From the NCBI GenBank assembly GCA_963677015.1, contig OY781533.1, forward strand, positions 248,001-312,000: DNA of 64,000 nt, read 5' to 3'. The translations under genes and the position numbers were made by a program. Numbering within the stretch: the stretch's first letter is position 1; every line of letters begins with the position of its first letter. Shown piece after piece: positions 43,314 through 52,141 of the stretch. The stretch is from G963556115 sp963677015 (GTDB lineage: Bacteria > Planctomycetota > SZUA-567). The notes below the pieces were generated by a model. The model ran no database searches. It saw only the letters and a list, made by a program, of their open reading frames with translations, and was not told the origin of the DNA.

Positions 43314-45050
43314 ATGTCGAATTCAAAATCAAAACGTTATCAGATAGAGCTGGGGAAGTTTGAGAAGCTCAAGCAGAACGGTAACGACAAGTATAGAACG
43401 CTGGTGATCGGGCACAGAAATCCTGACACCGACAGTGTGGCGGCGGCGGCGAGTTATGCGTGGCTGAAGAACAGCCTGGGGCAGGAGAATGTGTTTGCGG
43501 GCTGTGCGGGGATTCCGCAGAAACGGACAGAGTTTCTGTTTCAGCGTTTCGGGGTGAAGCTGCCGAAGGTTTATGCGGATATCAGTCCGCGGGTGGCGGA
43601 TGTGATTCACCCGTATGCCGAGCCGATTGAGGTCGGGCAGACACTGTTGCGGGCAACGAAACTGCTCAGTCAGCGGCGTGAGGAGCGGATGCCGATAATC
43701 GACGCGGCGCGGAAGTATGTCGGGATGATCAGTCTCTTTGACCTGGCTGACAGAATGTTTCAAACCCGTGAGGATGATGATCCGGAAGGGATTCTCGGGC
43801 GTACGGTAAATACCAGTATTCGTCTGGCGGCGCAGGCGCTGGACGCGAATATTCTTACCGCCGGGGATAAGGAGGAGATGATAATTCTCCAGCTCTATGT
43901 CGGAGCGATGAATATGTATCATCTGCGCACGCGGCTGTTGGAGGGGAAGAATAATAATGCGGCGCTGATTGTCGGTGACCGAGGTGAGATTCACAGTCTT
44001 GGTATTGAGCTGGGCGTGAAGCTGATGGTGATAACCGGCGGCTGCAATATTGATAAGGAGTTTGTCGATGCGGCGCAGCAGAAGGGGATAGCCATTCTGC
44101 AGACACCGCATGATTCGGCGACTACGGTGCGGCGGCTGAAGTTCAGTTCGCCGGTAGAGCTGTCAATCGATAAGAATGCCGATGTCTTTGCGCCCACCGA
44201 TAAGATCAAGAGTATCCGGCACAGTGTGCTCTCGGCAAATCATGACGGATTTCCGGTAGTGGGGCAGAATGGTGATTTTCTGGGCATGATCTATAAGCGG
44301 GATCTGCAGAATAATCCGCCGCTGCGGCTGGTAATGGTCGATCATAATGAGATGGATCAGGCTATTGAAGGGGCCGAAGAGGTGCCGATTGTCGAGATAG
44401 TTGATCACCACCGGCTCGGGATGAATCCTACCGACGAACCGATACGCGTGATCAATGATGTTATCGGCAGTACCTGTACGCTGGTTGCCGAGCAGTACCG
44501 GCAGGCGATGGTTGAACCGACTCCGGAGATGGCGGGGATTATGCTCGGGGGTATAATCACCGATACGCTGATGCTCCGTTCTCCGACGGCGACTGAGAGG
44601 GATGGCCGGATGATCGAGTGGCTTTCAGGTATCTGCGACTGTAATCCGGAAAAGCTGGAGCAGGAGATTCTGAATTCCGGTTCGCCGCTGGCGAATCTGA
44701 CCCCGGATGAACTGGTGAATGCGGATCTGAAGATCTATGAAGAGCATGGTTATCGCTTCGGTATCGGGCAGATTGAAGAGTCGGGATTTGAGAGTCTGAA
44801 TAAATATCTGGCGGCACTTGAGGAAGCATTGGAGCGTAACCGCATGAGTAAGCAGCTGGACTTTATCGGGCTGATGATAACCAATGTTGTCAGATCGACT
44901 TCGGTGATGCTGATAAGCGGGTCTGAGGATGTGGTGGCGGGTGTTGATTTTGAGAGCATCTCTGCCGGTCTCTACGATCTGCCGGGGATAGTCAGCAGGA
45001 AAAAACAGTTGCTGCCGATTATTCTGAAGATTCTTGAAGAGCTGGAGTAG
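43314..45050 (+). CDS. Family II (DHH) manganese-dependent pyrophosphatase with CBS-DRTGG regulatory insert
   Basis: 578 residues from the ATG at 43314 (GGAG 5 nt upstream). The catalytic DHH part is split: GHRNPDTDSVAAAASYAWL at the N terminus, and LVMVDHNEMDQAIEG plus VEIVDHHRLG after the insert. The insert contains a CBS module (about 75-130), a DRTGG-like segment (about 135-245) and a second CBS (about 250-310). The C-terminal DHHA2 domain ends the protein (RSTSVMLISGSEDVVAGVDFE, PGIVSRKKQLLPII). In characterised relatives adenine nucleotides inhibit or activate through the CBS pair. It hydrolyses PPi, driving biosynthesis. Confidence 0.93.
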   Translation: MSNSKSKRYQIELGKFEKLKQNGNDKYRTLVIGHRNPDTDSVAAAASYAWLKNSLGQENVFAGCAGIPQKRTEFLFQRFGVKLPKVYADISPRVADVIHPYAEPIEVGQTLLRATKLLSQRREERMPIIDAARKYVGMISLFDLADRMFQTREDDDPEGILGRTVNTSIRLAAQALDANILTAGDKEEMIILQLYVGAMNMYHLRTRLLEGKNNNAALIVGDRGEIHSLGIELGVKLMVITGGCNIDKEFVDAAQQKGIAILQTPHDSATTVRRLKFSSPVELSIDKNADVFAPTDKIKSIRHSVLSANHDGFPVVGQNGDFLGMIYKRDLQNNPPLRLVMVDHNEMDQAIEGAEEVPIVEIVDHHRLGMNPTDEPIRVINDVIGSTCTLVAEQYRQAMVEPTPEMAGIMLGGIITDTLMLRSPTATERDGRMIEWLSGICDCNPEKLEQEILNSGSPLANLTPDELVNADLKIYEEHGYRFGIGQIEESGFESLNKYLAALEEALERNRMSKQLDFIGLMITNVVRSTSVMLISGSEDVVAGVDFESISAGLYDLPGIVSRKKQLLPIILKILEELE

Positions 45051-45235
45051 GCGGCCGAGCGGTTGAGAGCGGATGAATATTATTGAGTTTTTCTTTGGTA
45101 TTTGGCTGCTTTGCGGTAGAATAAAGGCAGGGAGTGCTTTGAAACTGCTGTTTGAATGCTGAACCTATTTGATTTTAAACGGTTATAAATAGTGGTTTTG
45201 TCCTAGTTAGAGTATTGTTGTTGAAGGAGGAGCTT

Positions 45236-45997
45236 GTGTCAAACGTACAGTCGATCCAGCGGGCTTTTGATATTTTGGAGGTGCTGGCTACCGAGAGGGA
45301 TGGTATGGGAGTAACCCAGCTCGGTGAAAAGCTTGATCTGCACAAGAGTACGGTTCACCGGTTGCTTAATACCATGATGTCTCTGGGGTATATTGATAAA
45401 AAGCCTATTACCGGGGTCTACTGTCTCGGGATGAAGTTTGTGGAGCTGGCGAGTCTGTATCTGGGCAGTGTTGAACTCAAGGCCGAGGCTAACTATTATA
45501 TCCGGGAGTATATAGACCGGATCGGGCTGCCGATTCAGATGGCGATTCTCTCCGATGGGGAAGCCTTGTATATCGAGAAGGTTGAGCAGGCGAATTCCAT
45601 ACGGATCTATGCCGAGATCGGCAGAAGGGTGCCGGTACACTGTTCAAGTGTGGGGCGGGCGCTGGTCTTTGATCATACCGATGAAGAGATTGCGGAGCTC
45701 TATAAAGATAAGGAGATGAAGAAATTTACTCCCGAGACCATGACCAATATTGATGATCTTATCAAGGAAGTGCAGATTTCCCGTGAGCGCGGCTGGTCAT
45801 TTAACAAGGGTGAGTTTGAGGATGATGTCAAGTCGGTGGCGGCTCCTATCTATGATTACCGCGGGGTTATTATTGCGGCTATCGGTTCTCCATATCGGGA
45901 AAATCCGGCCAATCCGCGCAATCCGGCGGAGATCGCTGAGCTGATCTGCGAGCTGGCGAAGACTATTTCCAAGCGGATGGGATATAATTATAAGTAG
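45236..45997 (+). CDS. IclR-family transcriptional regulator (KdgR-like)
   Basis: 253 residues from a GTG at 45236 with AGGAGG 5 nt upstream. The N-terminal winged helix (VQSIQRAFDILEVLATERDGMGVTQLGEKLDLHKSTVHRLLNTMMSLGYI) is followed by the IclR effector domain (IGLPIQMAILSDGEALYIEKVEQ, VPVHCSSVGRALVF, SRERGWSFNKGEFEDDVKSVAAPIYD). KdgR members bind 2-keto-3-deoxygluconate. It stands ahead of an ABC ATPase, an alcohol dehydrogenase and a KduD-like gene, so it is the likely local regulator. Confidence 0.92.
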   Translation: MSNVQSIQRAFDILEVLATERDGMGVTQLGEKLDLHKSTVHRLLNTMMSLGYIDKKPITGVYCLGMKFVELASLYLGSVELKAEANYYIREYIDRIGLPIQMAILSDGEALYIEKVEQANSIRIYAEIGRRVPVHCSSVGRALVFDHTDEEIAELYKDKEMKKFTPETMTNIDDLIKEVQISRERGWSFNKGEFEDDVKSVAAPIYDYRGVIIAAIGSPYRENPANPRNPAEIAELICELAKTISKRMGYNYK

Positions 45998-46035
45998 GGC
46001 TTTCCGGATAATCTTTGGGGTTAATTTGCTGGTAT

Positions 46036-46068
46036 ACAGCCAATACTTTGCCGGTATTGGCTGTTTTT
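46036..46068 (+). terminator. Terminator of the IclR gene
   Basis: An 11-bp stem, ACAGCCAATAC (46036-46046) with GTATTGGCTGT (46054-46064), is followed by a T-run. Confidence 0.92.
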
Positions 46069-46213
46069 ACAGTGGATTTCTGCTGACGGTTTATAAATTA
46101 AGGGTATAATCTGATTTACAGGTTGCCAATGGGAGTGCAGTTTTTATAATTAGTATGTTTGTTCATTGCATGTTGAGTATTTATTTTTAACTTGAAGAGA
46201 TAAGAGACGCAAG

Positions 46214-47575
46214 ATGATTTTAGAGACTAAGAATCTGGTAAAGACTTTTCCCGGGGTTAAAGCGTTGCACAGGGTTAATTTTCAGCTTGAAAAGGGTGAG
46301 ATACATGCTCTGGTCGGAGCTCACGGCTCTGGTAAATCAACTTTGGCGAAGCTGCTTGCCGGTGTCTATTCCAAGGATAGCGGAAGTATTGTATATGAGG
46401 GTAAGAGTTTTGATCCGGAATCTGTACGTGAAGCCGAGCAGTGCGGTATAAGTGCGGTGCTGCAGGAGGTGAATATGATGTTCAACCTCACGGTTGCGGA
46501 GAATATGTTTCTGGAGCGTCAGCCGAAGAATATGGGCTTTATCAAGTGGAAAGAGATAAATAAGCGGACTATCGAGATTCTAAAGCGTTATAATGTCGAG
46601 ATTGATGTTACTCAGGAGATCGGCATGTTCTCAGTAGCAGTGAATCAGGTGGTGATTATTGCCAGAGCTCTGGAGCTTGATGCGAAGATTTATATTCTTG
46701 ATGAACCGACATCCAGTCTGAGTGATGAAGAGTCGGAGTATATCTTCAAGGAGCTGCGCCGAATACGCGATGAGGGTGGATCAATAATCTTTATTACGCA
46801 TTTTCTGGATCAGGTATTTGAATATTGTGACCGGGTTACGGTCTTTAAAGAGGGTAAGGATGTTGGAACCTGGAAGGTTGGTGATATCAGCCGGGAGGAG
46901 CTTGAAGAGAAGATCGGTGAGACCGAGTTTCCACCGGTTTATGACGATTTTGAGGTAGTTGAGAATTCAGAAGAGCGTGAAGAGTCACTGCGTGGCTATA
47001 AAATTGACTTTGATGGAACCGAGGCAGAGGTCGCGGGGCTGCTCAAGTCCGGTAAAACAGAGCTTGAGGATATTGAGTTTGCTGTTATCAAGGATGCAGA
47101 CAAGAGAGAGGTTATCCGCGAGAGCTGTCCGGTAATAAATGAACCGGAGTTCTCTCTGGAGAGATATCCTGATTTTAAGGTGGCGAAGGATACAGGAAGT
47201 TCGGGGCAGACGGTTGCCGATGTTTTCCTCCAGGCGCTTGAGGTCAAGCGGGGTTGGCTGACTCTTCTGGAGGGAGAGCAGACAAATGGTTATATAGCCG
47301 CATATGCTAAACTGTTTGCTATAGATGATACCGGTGAGCAGGTGGATAAACTGAGTTTGCAGCTGCAGGGAAAGGTTCTGCTGGCCCGGATGCTTGCGGC
47401 AAATCCTGCATATATTGCGGTTGTCAGGCCGGAAGGAATGGTAAGTCTTTCCGATTTGCACAGTGATCAGAAATTTGTTGTTCTTCTGGGTGCGGATTCA
47501 GTTAAGATATTAGTAGTACCGGAACGGGTGCGGCGCCTGCTGGCTGAAGGAGAGTCTATCGAATTGAAGTTTTAA
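46214..47575 (+). CDS. Orphan sugar-type ABC ATPase with degenerate second half
   Basis: 453 residues. The first domain looks usable: Walker A GAHGSGKST, Q-loop LQEVNMMFNL, Walker B IYILDEPTSSLS, H-loop ITHF. Its signature region is weak (MFSVAVNQVVIIARAL). The second domain keeps only traces (AGLLKSGKTEL where a Walker A is expected; VDKLSLQLQGKVLLARMLAANPAYIAV where LSGGNQQK... is expected) and has no LDEPT motif. No permease or binding-protein gene is adjacent. It may be a decayed importer ATPase or a protein repurposed as a regulator or sensor in the sugar-acid cluster. Confidence 0.85.
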   Translation: MILETKNLVKTFPGVKALHRVNFQLEKGEIHALVGAHGSGKSTLAKLLAGVYSKDSGSIVYEGKSFDPESVREAEQCGISAVLQEVNMMFNLTVAENMFLERQPKNMGFIKWKEINKRTIEILKRYNVEIDVTQEIGMFSVAVNQVVIIARALELDAKIYILDEPTSSLSDEESEYIFKELRRIRDEGGSIIFITHFLDQVFEYCDRVTVFKEGKDVGTWKVGDISREELEEKIGETEFPPVYDDFEVVENSEEREESLRGYKIDFDGTEAEVAGLLKSGKTELEDIEFAVIKDADKREVIRESCPVINEPEFSLERYPDFKVAKDTGSSGQTVADVFLQALEVKRGWLTLLEGEQTNGYIAAYAKLFAIDDTGEQVDKLSLQLQGKVLLARMLAANPAYIAVVRPEGMVSLSDLHSDQKFVVLLGADSVKILVVPERVRRLLAEGESIELKF

Positions 47576-47647
47576 TATATAATTTTCTGTTTTACAGCTG
47601 GTTATAAATTTACGGTAGCCTAATAAACGGCATAATTTCAATTTTTT

Positions 47648-47690
47648 ACGGGTGACGGTGGAGCTTTGCTTTTCCGTCACCCGTTTTTTT
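47648..47690 (+). terminator. Terminator after the orphan ABC ATPase
   Basis: An 11-bp stem, ACGGGTGACGG (47648-47658) with CCGTCACCCGT (47674-47684), is followed by seven T residues. Confidence 0.95.
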
Positions 47691-47910
47691 ATGAGCAGCT
47701 TTTCGCTAACTTTTGTTTCATAATAAATGTTTTCAAGGATTTGTAACGTTTTAAGGATTCTGGAGCGGTTTTAGCATTGGAAGTATGTGGTCTAGAAAAA
47801 ATATAAAAAAATTGTTCTGTACTATAGTGTGAAACAGTGTTTTAAGTATAATGAAGCTGTTGTTTGTGTCTTTAATTCTATTTGGAAGGAAATTAAGAGG
47901 AGAAATAGAA

Positions 47911-48927
47911 ATGAAAGCTAGTTTGTTCACAGGAAATAAGAATTTTGAATATACCGAGGTGGATGAGGTTCCTCCCGGTGTAGGTGAGGTGCAGGTAAAG
48001 GTCGAATATTGCGGTATTTGTGGTACGGATCTGCATATTTATCAGGGAGCTATGGCGCAGCGACTCTCTCTGCCGCAGGCGATCGGACATGAAATATCCG
48101 GTACGGTTGCCAGGCTTGGTGAGGGCGTAAGCGGTCTGCAGGTTGGTGATAAGGTTACCGTGCGGCCGCTGGATCCATGTGGTAAATGTCCGGCATGTAA
48201 GGCAGGGCATAGCCATATCTGTCATAATCTCAAGTTTATGGGAATTGATACTATCGGTGGTTTTCAGGAATACTGGACAGTACCGGCGTTTACGATTCAC
48301 AAGCTTCCTGATACTATCGATCTCAAGACCGCTGCTCTTATTGAACCGCTTGCTGTGGCTTGTCATGATGTCAGGCGTTCGCGGTTGCAGGCCGGTGAAG
48401 ACGTTCTGGTTGTAGGCGGTGGACCGATCGGAATTCTTGTCGCGTTGGTTGCCAAGCAGTCTGGAGCCAGGGTAATAATTTCCGAGGTAAGTGAATACCG
48501 GCTGGGAATAGCCAGAAAACTTGGGTTTGAAACGGTTAATCCACTGAGTGATGATGTTGTGCAATATGTGCAGGACGCGACAGAGGGAAAAGGAGTTGAG
48601 GTTGTCTTTGAGGTCTCAGGGGTGCAGGCTGGGGTTGATGTAACCTCCGAGATTACGGCAACGCGCGGTAGAATAGTGGTAGTGGCGATTCATGGCCAGA
48701 AGCGTGAGGTAGATCTTTTCCGTTATTTCTGGCGTGAAATTGAAATGATCGGTGTGCGTGTCTATGAACCGGAAGACTTTGATAAGGCTATAGAGCTGAT
48801 CGCCGGAGCGGAGATTGATCTTAGTGATATTATCACCGAGGTGAAGAATCTTGATGAGATCACCGAGATATTTGAAAATACTCTGAGTAACCCTCAGGCT
48901 ATGAAGAGTGTTGTAAAATGCAGTTAA
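47911..48927 (+). CDS. Zinc-dependent medium-chain alcohol/polyol dehydrogenase
   Basis: 338 residues from the ATG at 47911 with AAGAGGAG upstream. Catalytic zinc region: YCGICGTDLHIY and GHEISGTV. Structural zinc: four Cys in PCGKCPACKAGHSHIC. NAD(P) site: VLVVGGGPIGILVALVAKQSG. The overall pattern fits threonine dehydrogenase/sorbitol dehydrogenase-like enzymes. With the SDR 55 nt downstream it probably oxidises or reduces a sugar or sugar-acid intermediate (for example a uronate or KDG step); the substrate cannot be fixed. Confidence 0.9.
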   Translation: MKASLFTGNKNFEYTEVDEVPPGVGEVQVKVEYCGICGTDLHIYQGAMAQRLSLPQAIGHEISGTVARLGEGVSGLQVGDKVTVRPLDPCGKCPACKAGHSHICHNLKFMGIDTIGGFQEYWTVPAFTIHKLPDTIDLKTAALIEPLAVACHDVRRSRLQAGEDVLVVGGGPIGILVALVAKQSGARVIISEVSEYRLGIARKLGFETVNPLSDDVVQYVQDATEGKGVEVVFEVSGVQAGVDVTSEITATRGRIVVVAIHGQKREVDLFRYFWREIEMIGVRVYEPEDFDKAIELIAGAEIDLSDIITEVKNLDEITEIFENTLSNPQAMKSVVKCS

Positions 48928-48982
48928 AAAAATTCCTGATTATATTGGGAATATATATTTAATAAGTTGAAGGAGGACAGAA

Positions 48983-49753
48983 ATGGCAGTATTGGATATG
49001 TTCAGTCTGGTGGGTAAGACTGCACTGGTAACAGGGTGTAAACGTGGTATTGGTATGGGTATGGCTATTGGTCTGGCTGAAGCTGGAGCGGATATTATTG
49101 GTGTCTCTGCAACCCTGGAAGAGAGCGGCAGCAAAATTGAAAAAGCGGTGACGGCGCTGGGGCGTAAGTTTACCGGGTATGCCTGTGATTTCGGTGACAG
49201 AGAGGCGTTATATGAGTTTATCGCCAGGGTTAAGGATAGCGGAGTTGTACCGGATATTCTGGTTAACAATGCCGGAACTATTCTGCGTAAACCGGCAGCT
49301 GAACATCCTGACGAGTATTGGGATAAGATTATTGAGATTAATCTGAGTTCTCAATTTGTGCTTTCACGTGAATTCGGTAAGGATATGGTTGCCCGCGGCA
49401 GTGGTAAGATAATTTTTACTGCTTCGCTTCTTACTTTTCAGGGTGGGATTAATGTGCCGGGATATTCTGCCAGTAAGGGAGGTATCGGTCAGTTGACTAT
49501 GGCTCTGGCAAATGAATGGGCTGGTAAGGGGGTGCAGGTGAATGCTATTGCTCCGGGATATATCGCAACCGACAATACTCAGGCTTTGCAGGATGATCCT
49601 GAGCGGAGCCAGTCTATTCTCGGGCGTATTCCTGCTGGACGCTGGGGCACTCCTGAAGATTTTAAAGGGCCGATTGTGTTTCTTTCTTCGGCTGCTTCAG
49701 ACTATATGAGTGGTCATGTAATGCTGGTTGATGGCGGCTGGATGGGACGTTAA
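48983..49753 (+). CDS. kduD: KduD-like short-chain dehydrogenase (2-deoxy-D-gluconate 3-dehydrogenase type)
   Basis: 256 residues. A TGCKRGIGMGMAIGL Rossmann turn, NNAGTILRKPAAE, catalytic Ser in FTASLLTFQGG and YSASKGG, then IAPGYIATDNTQALQDDPERSQSILGRIPAGRWGTPEDFKGPIVFL match KduD closely. KduD interconverts 2,5-diketo-3-deoxygluconate and KDG in pectin and uronate breakdown, and KDG would then be phosphorylated by the kinase at 41958. No kduI is seen. Excellent Shine-Dalgarno (GAAGGAGGACAGAA-ATG). A strong terminator follows. Confidence 0.87.
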   Translation: MAVLDMFSLVGKTALVTGCKRGIGMGMAIGLAEAGADIIGVSATLEESGSKIEKAVTALGRKFTGYACDFGDREALYEFIARVKDSGVVPDILVNNAGTILRKPAAEHPDEYWDKIIEINLSSQFVLSREFGKDMVARGSGKIIFTASLLTFQGGINVPGYSASKGGIGQLTMALANEWAGKGVQVNAIAPGYIATDNTQALQDDPERSQSILGRIPAGRWGTPEDFKGPIVFLSSAASDYMSGHVMLVDGGWMGR

Positions 49754-49791
49754 AGTTGAAATTTATATGTCCACTGGTAAAAGGACGTGTT

Positions 49792-49828
49792 AAAATGGAG
49801 TGAATCGTAAGATTCACTCCATTTTTTT
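49792..49828 (+). terminator. Terminator of the dehydrogenase-KduD unit
   Basis: A 15-bp stem (49792-49806 with 49811-49825; core GGAGTGAATC/GATTCACTCC) is followed by a T-run to 49828. In the other direction it may also serve the flagellin operon end. Confidence 0.94.
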
Positions 49829-49841
49829 GCTCTTAAGCTGT

Positions 49842-50696
49842 TTATGAAAGTAGTAGATTAGAAGCTTGAACTATATCGATCTGGGAGTAGTCGGATATTG
49901 CTTCCGGTGTACTCAGAAGTAAGTCCGATATTTCTCTGAGAGAGTATCCCATAGCTTCATCAATATTTGGTTCCTCAAGATTACTGGTGGCACTGGTAAG
50001 TTCACTGCTGATATCATTGAGCAGATTATTACGCTGCATTTCAGTGGTTACCTGAAGTTCTGCAATCTCTCCCTGAGCTTTGGAAATAATTGAATCCGCT
50101 TTATCTGAGTTAAGTACTGACTCATCAGTTAGCGCTGCCAGAGAGCTGGTTTCATCAATTTGACCAAGACCTGTAAGGCTTAAATCAACATTCAGAGAAT
50201 ATGATTCCATGAATTTACCAATATAATCCATGAGTTCAGAACCTGTGTGATCAATACCTTCAAGATAACTGCTGGTAATCTGCTGTAAATCTTCAGAAGT
50301 TTGAGAACTTTCTTCCGGGGCGGTTTCCACAGCAGCGGTTTCTGCTGTCTCTGCCTCTGTTGAAGTTACTTCCCGGCTTGCTGTAATCTCTTTTCCAAGT
50401 TCCCAGAGATCACTGGAGATGCTTTCCAGCGATGTCTGAACAGTGTCAAGTCTGCTTACTTCCTCCTGAAGGGAGGTTATATTGTTGAGACCGGTGCCTG
50501 ATTCTGCAGCCTTATTTAAAGCGTTGGAACTGACTTCGGTACTGTCAGTAACTGGGCTTTCGGTTGAGCCGCTTTTTTCCTGGGGCAGAGATATACCGCT
50601 TGAGAGTTTGTTCAAAATCTGTCGTGTACTTCCTTTGCCGTTTATATTACCGCTTACATTTGAGTTGAGAGCATTTTTTGCTATATTCACAGTCAT
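49842..50696 (-). CDS. Divergent flagellin-like protein
   Basis: 284 residues. The N terminus (NIAKNALNSNVSGNINGKG, then ILNKLSSGISLPQ) recalls the flagellin D0/D1 start, and the end (AELQVTTEMQRNNLLNDI, NIDEAMGYSLREISDLLLS) resembles its C-terminal helices. The middle is acidic and Ser/Thr/Glu-rich. It is the last gene of the flagellin cluster and has AAAGGAGT before the ATG. It could be a minor filament or hook-filament junction protein; the identification is moderate. Confidence 0.55.
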   Translation of the reverse strand: MTVNIAKNALNSNVSGNINGKGSTRQILNKLSSGISLPQEKSGSTESPVTDSTEVSSNALNKAAESGTGLNNITSLQEEVSRLDTVQTSLESISSDLWELGKEITASREVTSTEAETAETAAVETAPEESSQTSEDLQQITSSYLEGIDHTGSELMDYIGKFMESYSLNVDLSLTGLGQIDETSSLAALTDESVLNSDKADSIISKAQGEIAELQVTTEMQRNNLLNDISSELTSATSNLEEPNIDEAMGYSLREISDLLLSTPEAISDYSQIDIVQASNLLLS

Positions 50697-50757
50697 GATA
50701 TTACTCCTTTAAAGTGTGAACTAAAAATGCTTAATAGTAATATCTCCCATACTCCGA

Positions 50758-51573
50758 TTAAGCTGTAAAGCTAGTACCACTACTTATATTGTAAAACTGT
50801 GCCTGATATGATAGCGCTGCATTGGCCGCAGCGGCCTGATTGCTCAGGGAGGTCAGTAATGCCGACTCTTCGGCATCGTTGACCTTTATCAGATCATTAT
50901 ATGACTGTGACCAGGCTGTACTTGAGGTCGACATGATAGTGTTGGCGCTCTCAAATAGTTTTTGGTAACCTGATATAGAAGCATTATTCTTACCTACGGT
51001 TGTGATAGCCGTCTGCAGTGCAGTGGCACTGTCAGCAGTGATATCACCACCGGTATCCAGGCTGAGACCGGTTAGAGTACAGTCGGAAAAAGCAATAGAT
51101 ACGGAACTGGCTGTTCCGGAGAATGCACTTTCCGTCTGGGTCGAACCACCGTCTAAAACAGCTGTATCTTTGTAAGAAGCACCTCCGGCCAATTCATCAA
51201 TACTCAAAGAAAGGGCTTTGTATTCTTCAGCGAGTACGGCTTTGGCATCGGTATCGGTTTCCGCGGTGTACTCGTCAAAAATTGAGGCCATTTCGGTCAG
51301 ATTTGATACAATAGCGTCCTGGGCTGACAAAACACCGTCAAATTGTCCGAGGGTGTAGTTGTTGGCATCAATACTTTTTGAATTGGCATTGATGTCTGAT
51401 TCCAGTCCTTGCGCCTGTAAAACTGTGCCCGGTGCATCTGAGATGTGATTGAACTTCAGACCTGAATTGATTCTGGCAATAGAATCATTGGCAAGTCTGT
51501 TGATACTTGAGATAGTATTCAATGACTGGGTCATGCTTCCTGATAGACCAGCGTTGACATTTAAAATACCCAT
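50758..51573 (-). CDS. Flagellin
   Basis: 271 residues. The conserved N-terminal D0/D1 helix is clear (MTQSLNTISSINRLANDSIARINSGLKFNHISDAPGTVLQAQGLESDI). The variable middle is short and Gly/Thr/Ser-rich, and the C-terminal helix (VNDAEESALLTSLSNQAAAANAALSYQAQF) matches the flagellin end loosely. It is exported through the flagellar type III system to form filament. Its leader (51574-51770) carries several GGA-loop hairpins next to an AAGGAGG Shine-Dalgarno, suggesting CsrA-type translational control. Confidence 0.85.
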   Translation of the reverse strand: MGILNVNAGLSGSMTQSLNTISSINRLANDSIARINSGLKFNHISDAPGTVLQAQGLESDINANSKSIDANNYTLGQFDGVLSAQDAIVSNLTEMASIFDEYTAETDTDAKAVLAEEYKALSLSIDELAGGASYKDTAVLDGGSTQTESAFSGTASSVSIAFSDCTLTGLSLDTGGDITADSATALQTAITTVGKNNASISGYQKLFESANTIMSTSSTAWSQSYNDLIKVNDAEESALLTSLSNQAAAANAALSYQAQFYNISSGTSFTA

Positions 51574-51770
51574 AGTATTTCCTCCTTGTTGGGGATATCA
51601 TAATTTGTGTTAAGTGATATCCCTGATTCTTCCGTGAAAGGTGGTATCCATTTCCACCTAAAACTCTCTATTCATCATGAACAGAGTCTTCGCTGGTTGG
51701 TTTTGAGATTCCCGATCTCTTTGGCGACCAGCATTATTTCCGGTTGTTTAGGCTCTATCCGGCAGAGTGT
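51574..51770 (-). promoter_or_regulatory. Flagellin leader with GGA-loop hairpins (candidate CsrA/RsmA sites)
   Basis: Read on the minus strand: CTCT-GCCGGAT-AGAG (51753-51767); GAGAT-CGGGA-ATCTC (51705-51719) inside an outer GCTGGT/ACCAGC stem (51692-51732); AGGTGG-AAATGGATA-CCACCT (51639-51659), whose loop is close to the ACANGGAUGU consensus; then a 9-bp stem (51592-51600 with 51615-51623) just before the Shine-Dalgarno AAGGAGG. GGA in loops plus GGA in the Shine-Dalgarno is the CsrA-target layout. No csrA gene is in the window. Confidence 0.6.
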
Positions 51771-51812
51771 TATTTACTTCATTCAATCTCCTTTCTGTTA
51801 AAACCGCTATAA

Positions 51813-52094
51813 TTATGACTGGCTCTGCAAAAGTCGTGTTCGGTGCAGAGTTCTGCTGCCTGCAACCAGAAGCAGATGCAGATACATCTGTGAGGTGAAA
51901 TCTGCGGTAATCTTGTCTGCTTCCAGAGCTTCCAAGTTTGTCTCTTCTATATTCTGTTCAAATACTTTTTTACTTGGGAACTGTATAATTTTTCCTGTAC
52001 GGTTCTTGTAGGTTTTTATCCTGCTTTTGACGTTGGGAGTGCGCAGCAAGGAATTAATAGTTTCAACTGCGGTATTTCCTGCATCTATTATCAT
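51813..52094 (-). CDS. Small unknown protein inside the flagellin operon
   Basis: 93 residues with a good Shine-Dalgarno (AGGAGATTATATC-ATG), 47 nt downstream of the large flagellin-like gene and upstream of the flagellin leader. The sequence is basic at first (VKSRIKTYKNRTGKIIQFPSKK), then acidic (NLEALEADKITADF), and ends with MYLHLLLVAGSRTLHRTRLLQSQS. I recognise no family. By position it could be a flagellin regulator, chaperone or assembly factor. Confidence 0.6.
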   Translation of the reverse strand: MIIDAGNTAVETINSLLRTPNVKSRIKTYKNRTGKIIQFPSKKVFEQNIEETNLEALEADKITADFTSQMYLHLLLVAGSRTLHRTRLLQSQS

Positions 52095-52141
52095 GATATA
52101 ATCTCCTGAATATTATCGTTATCTATTTATAAAGAGTGACT

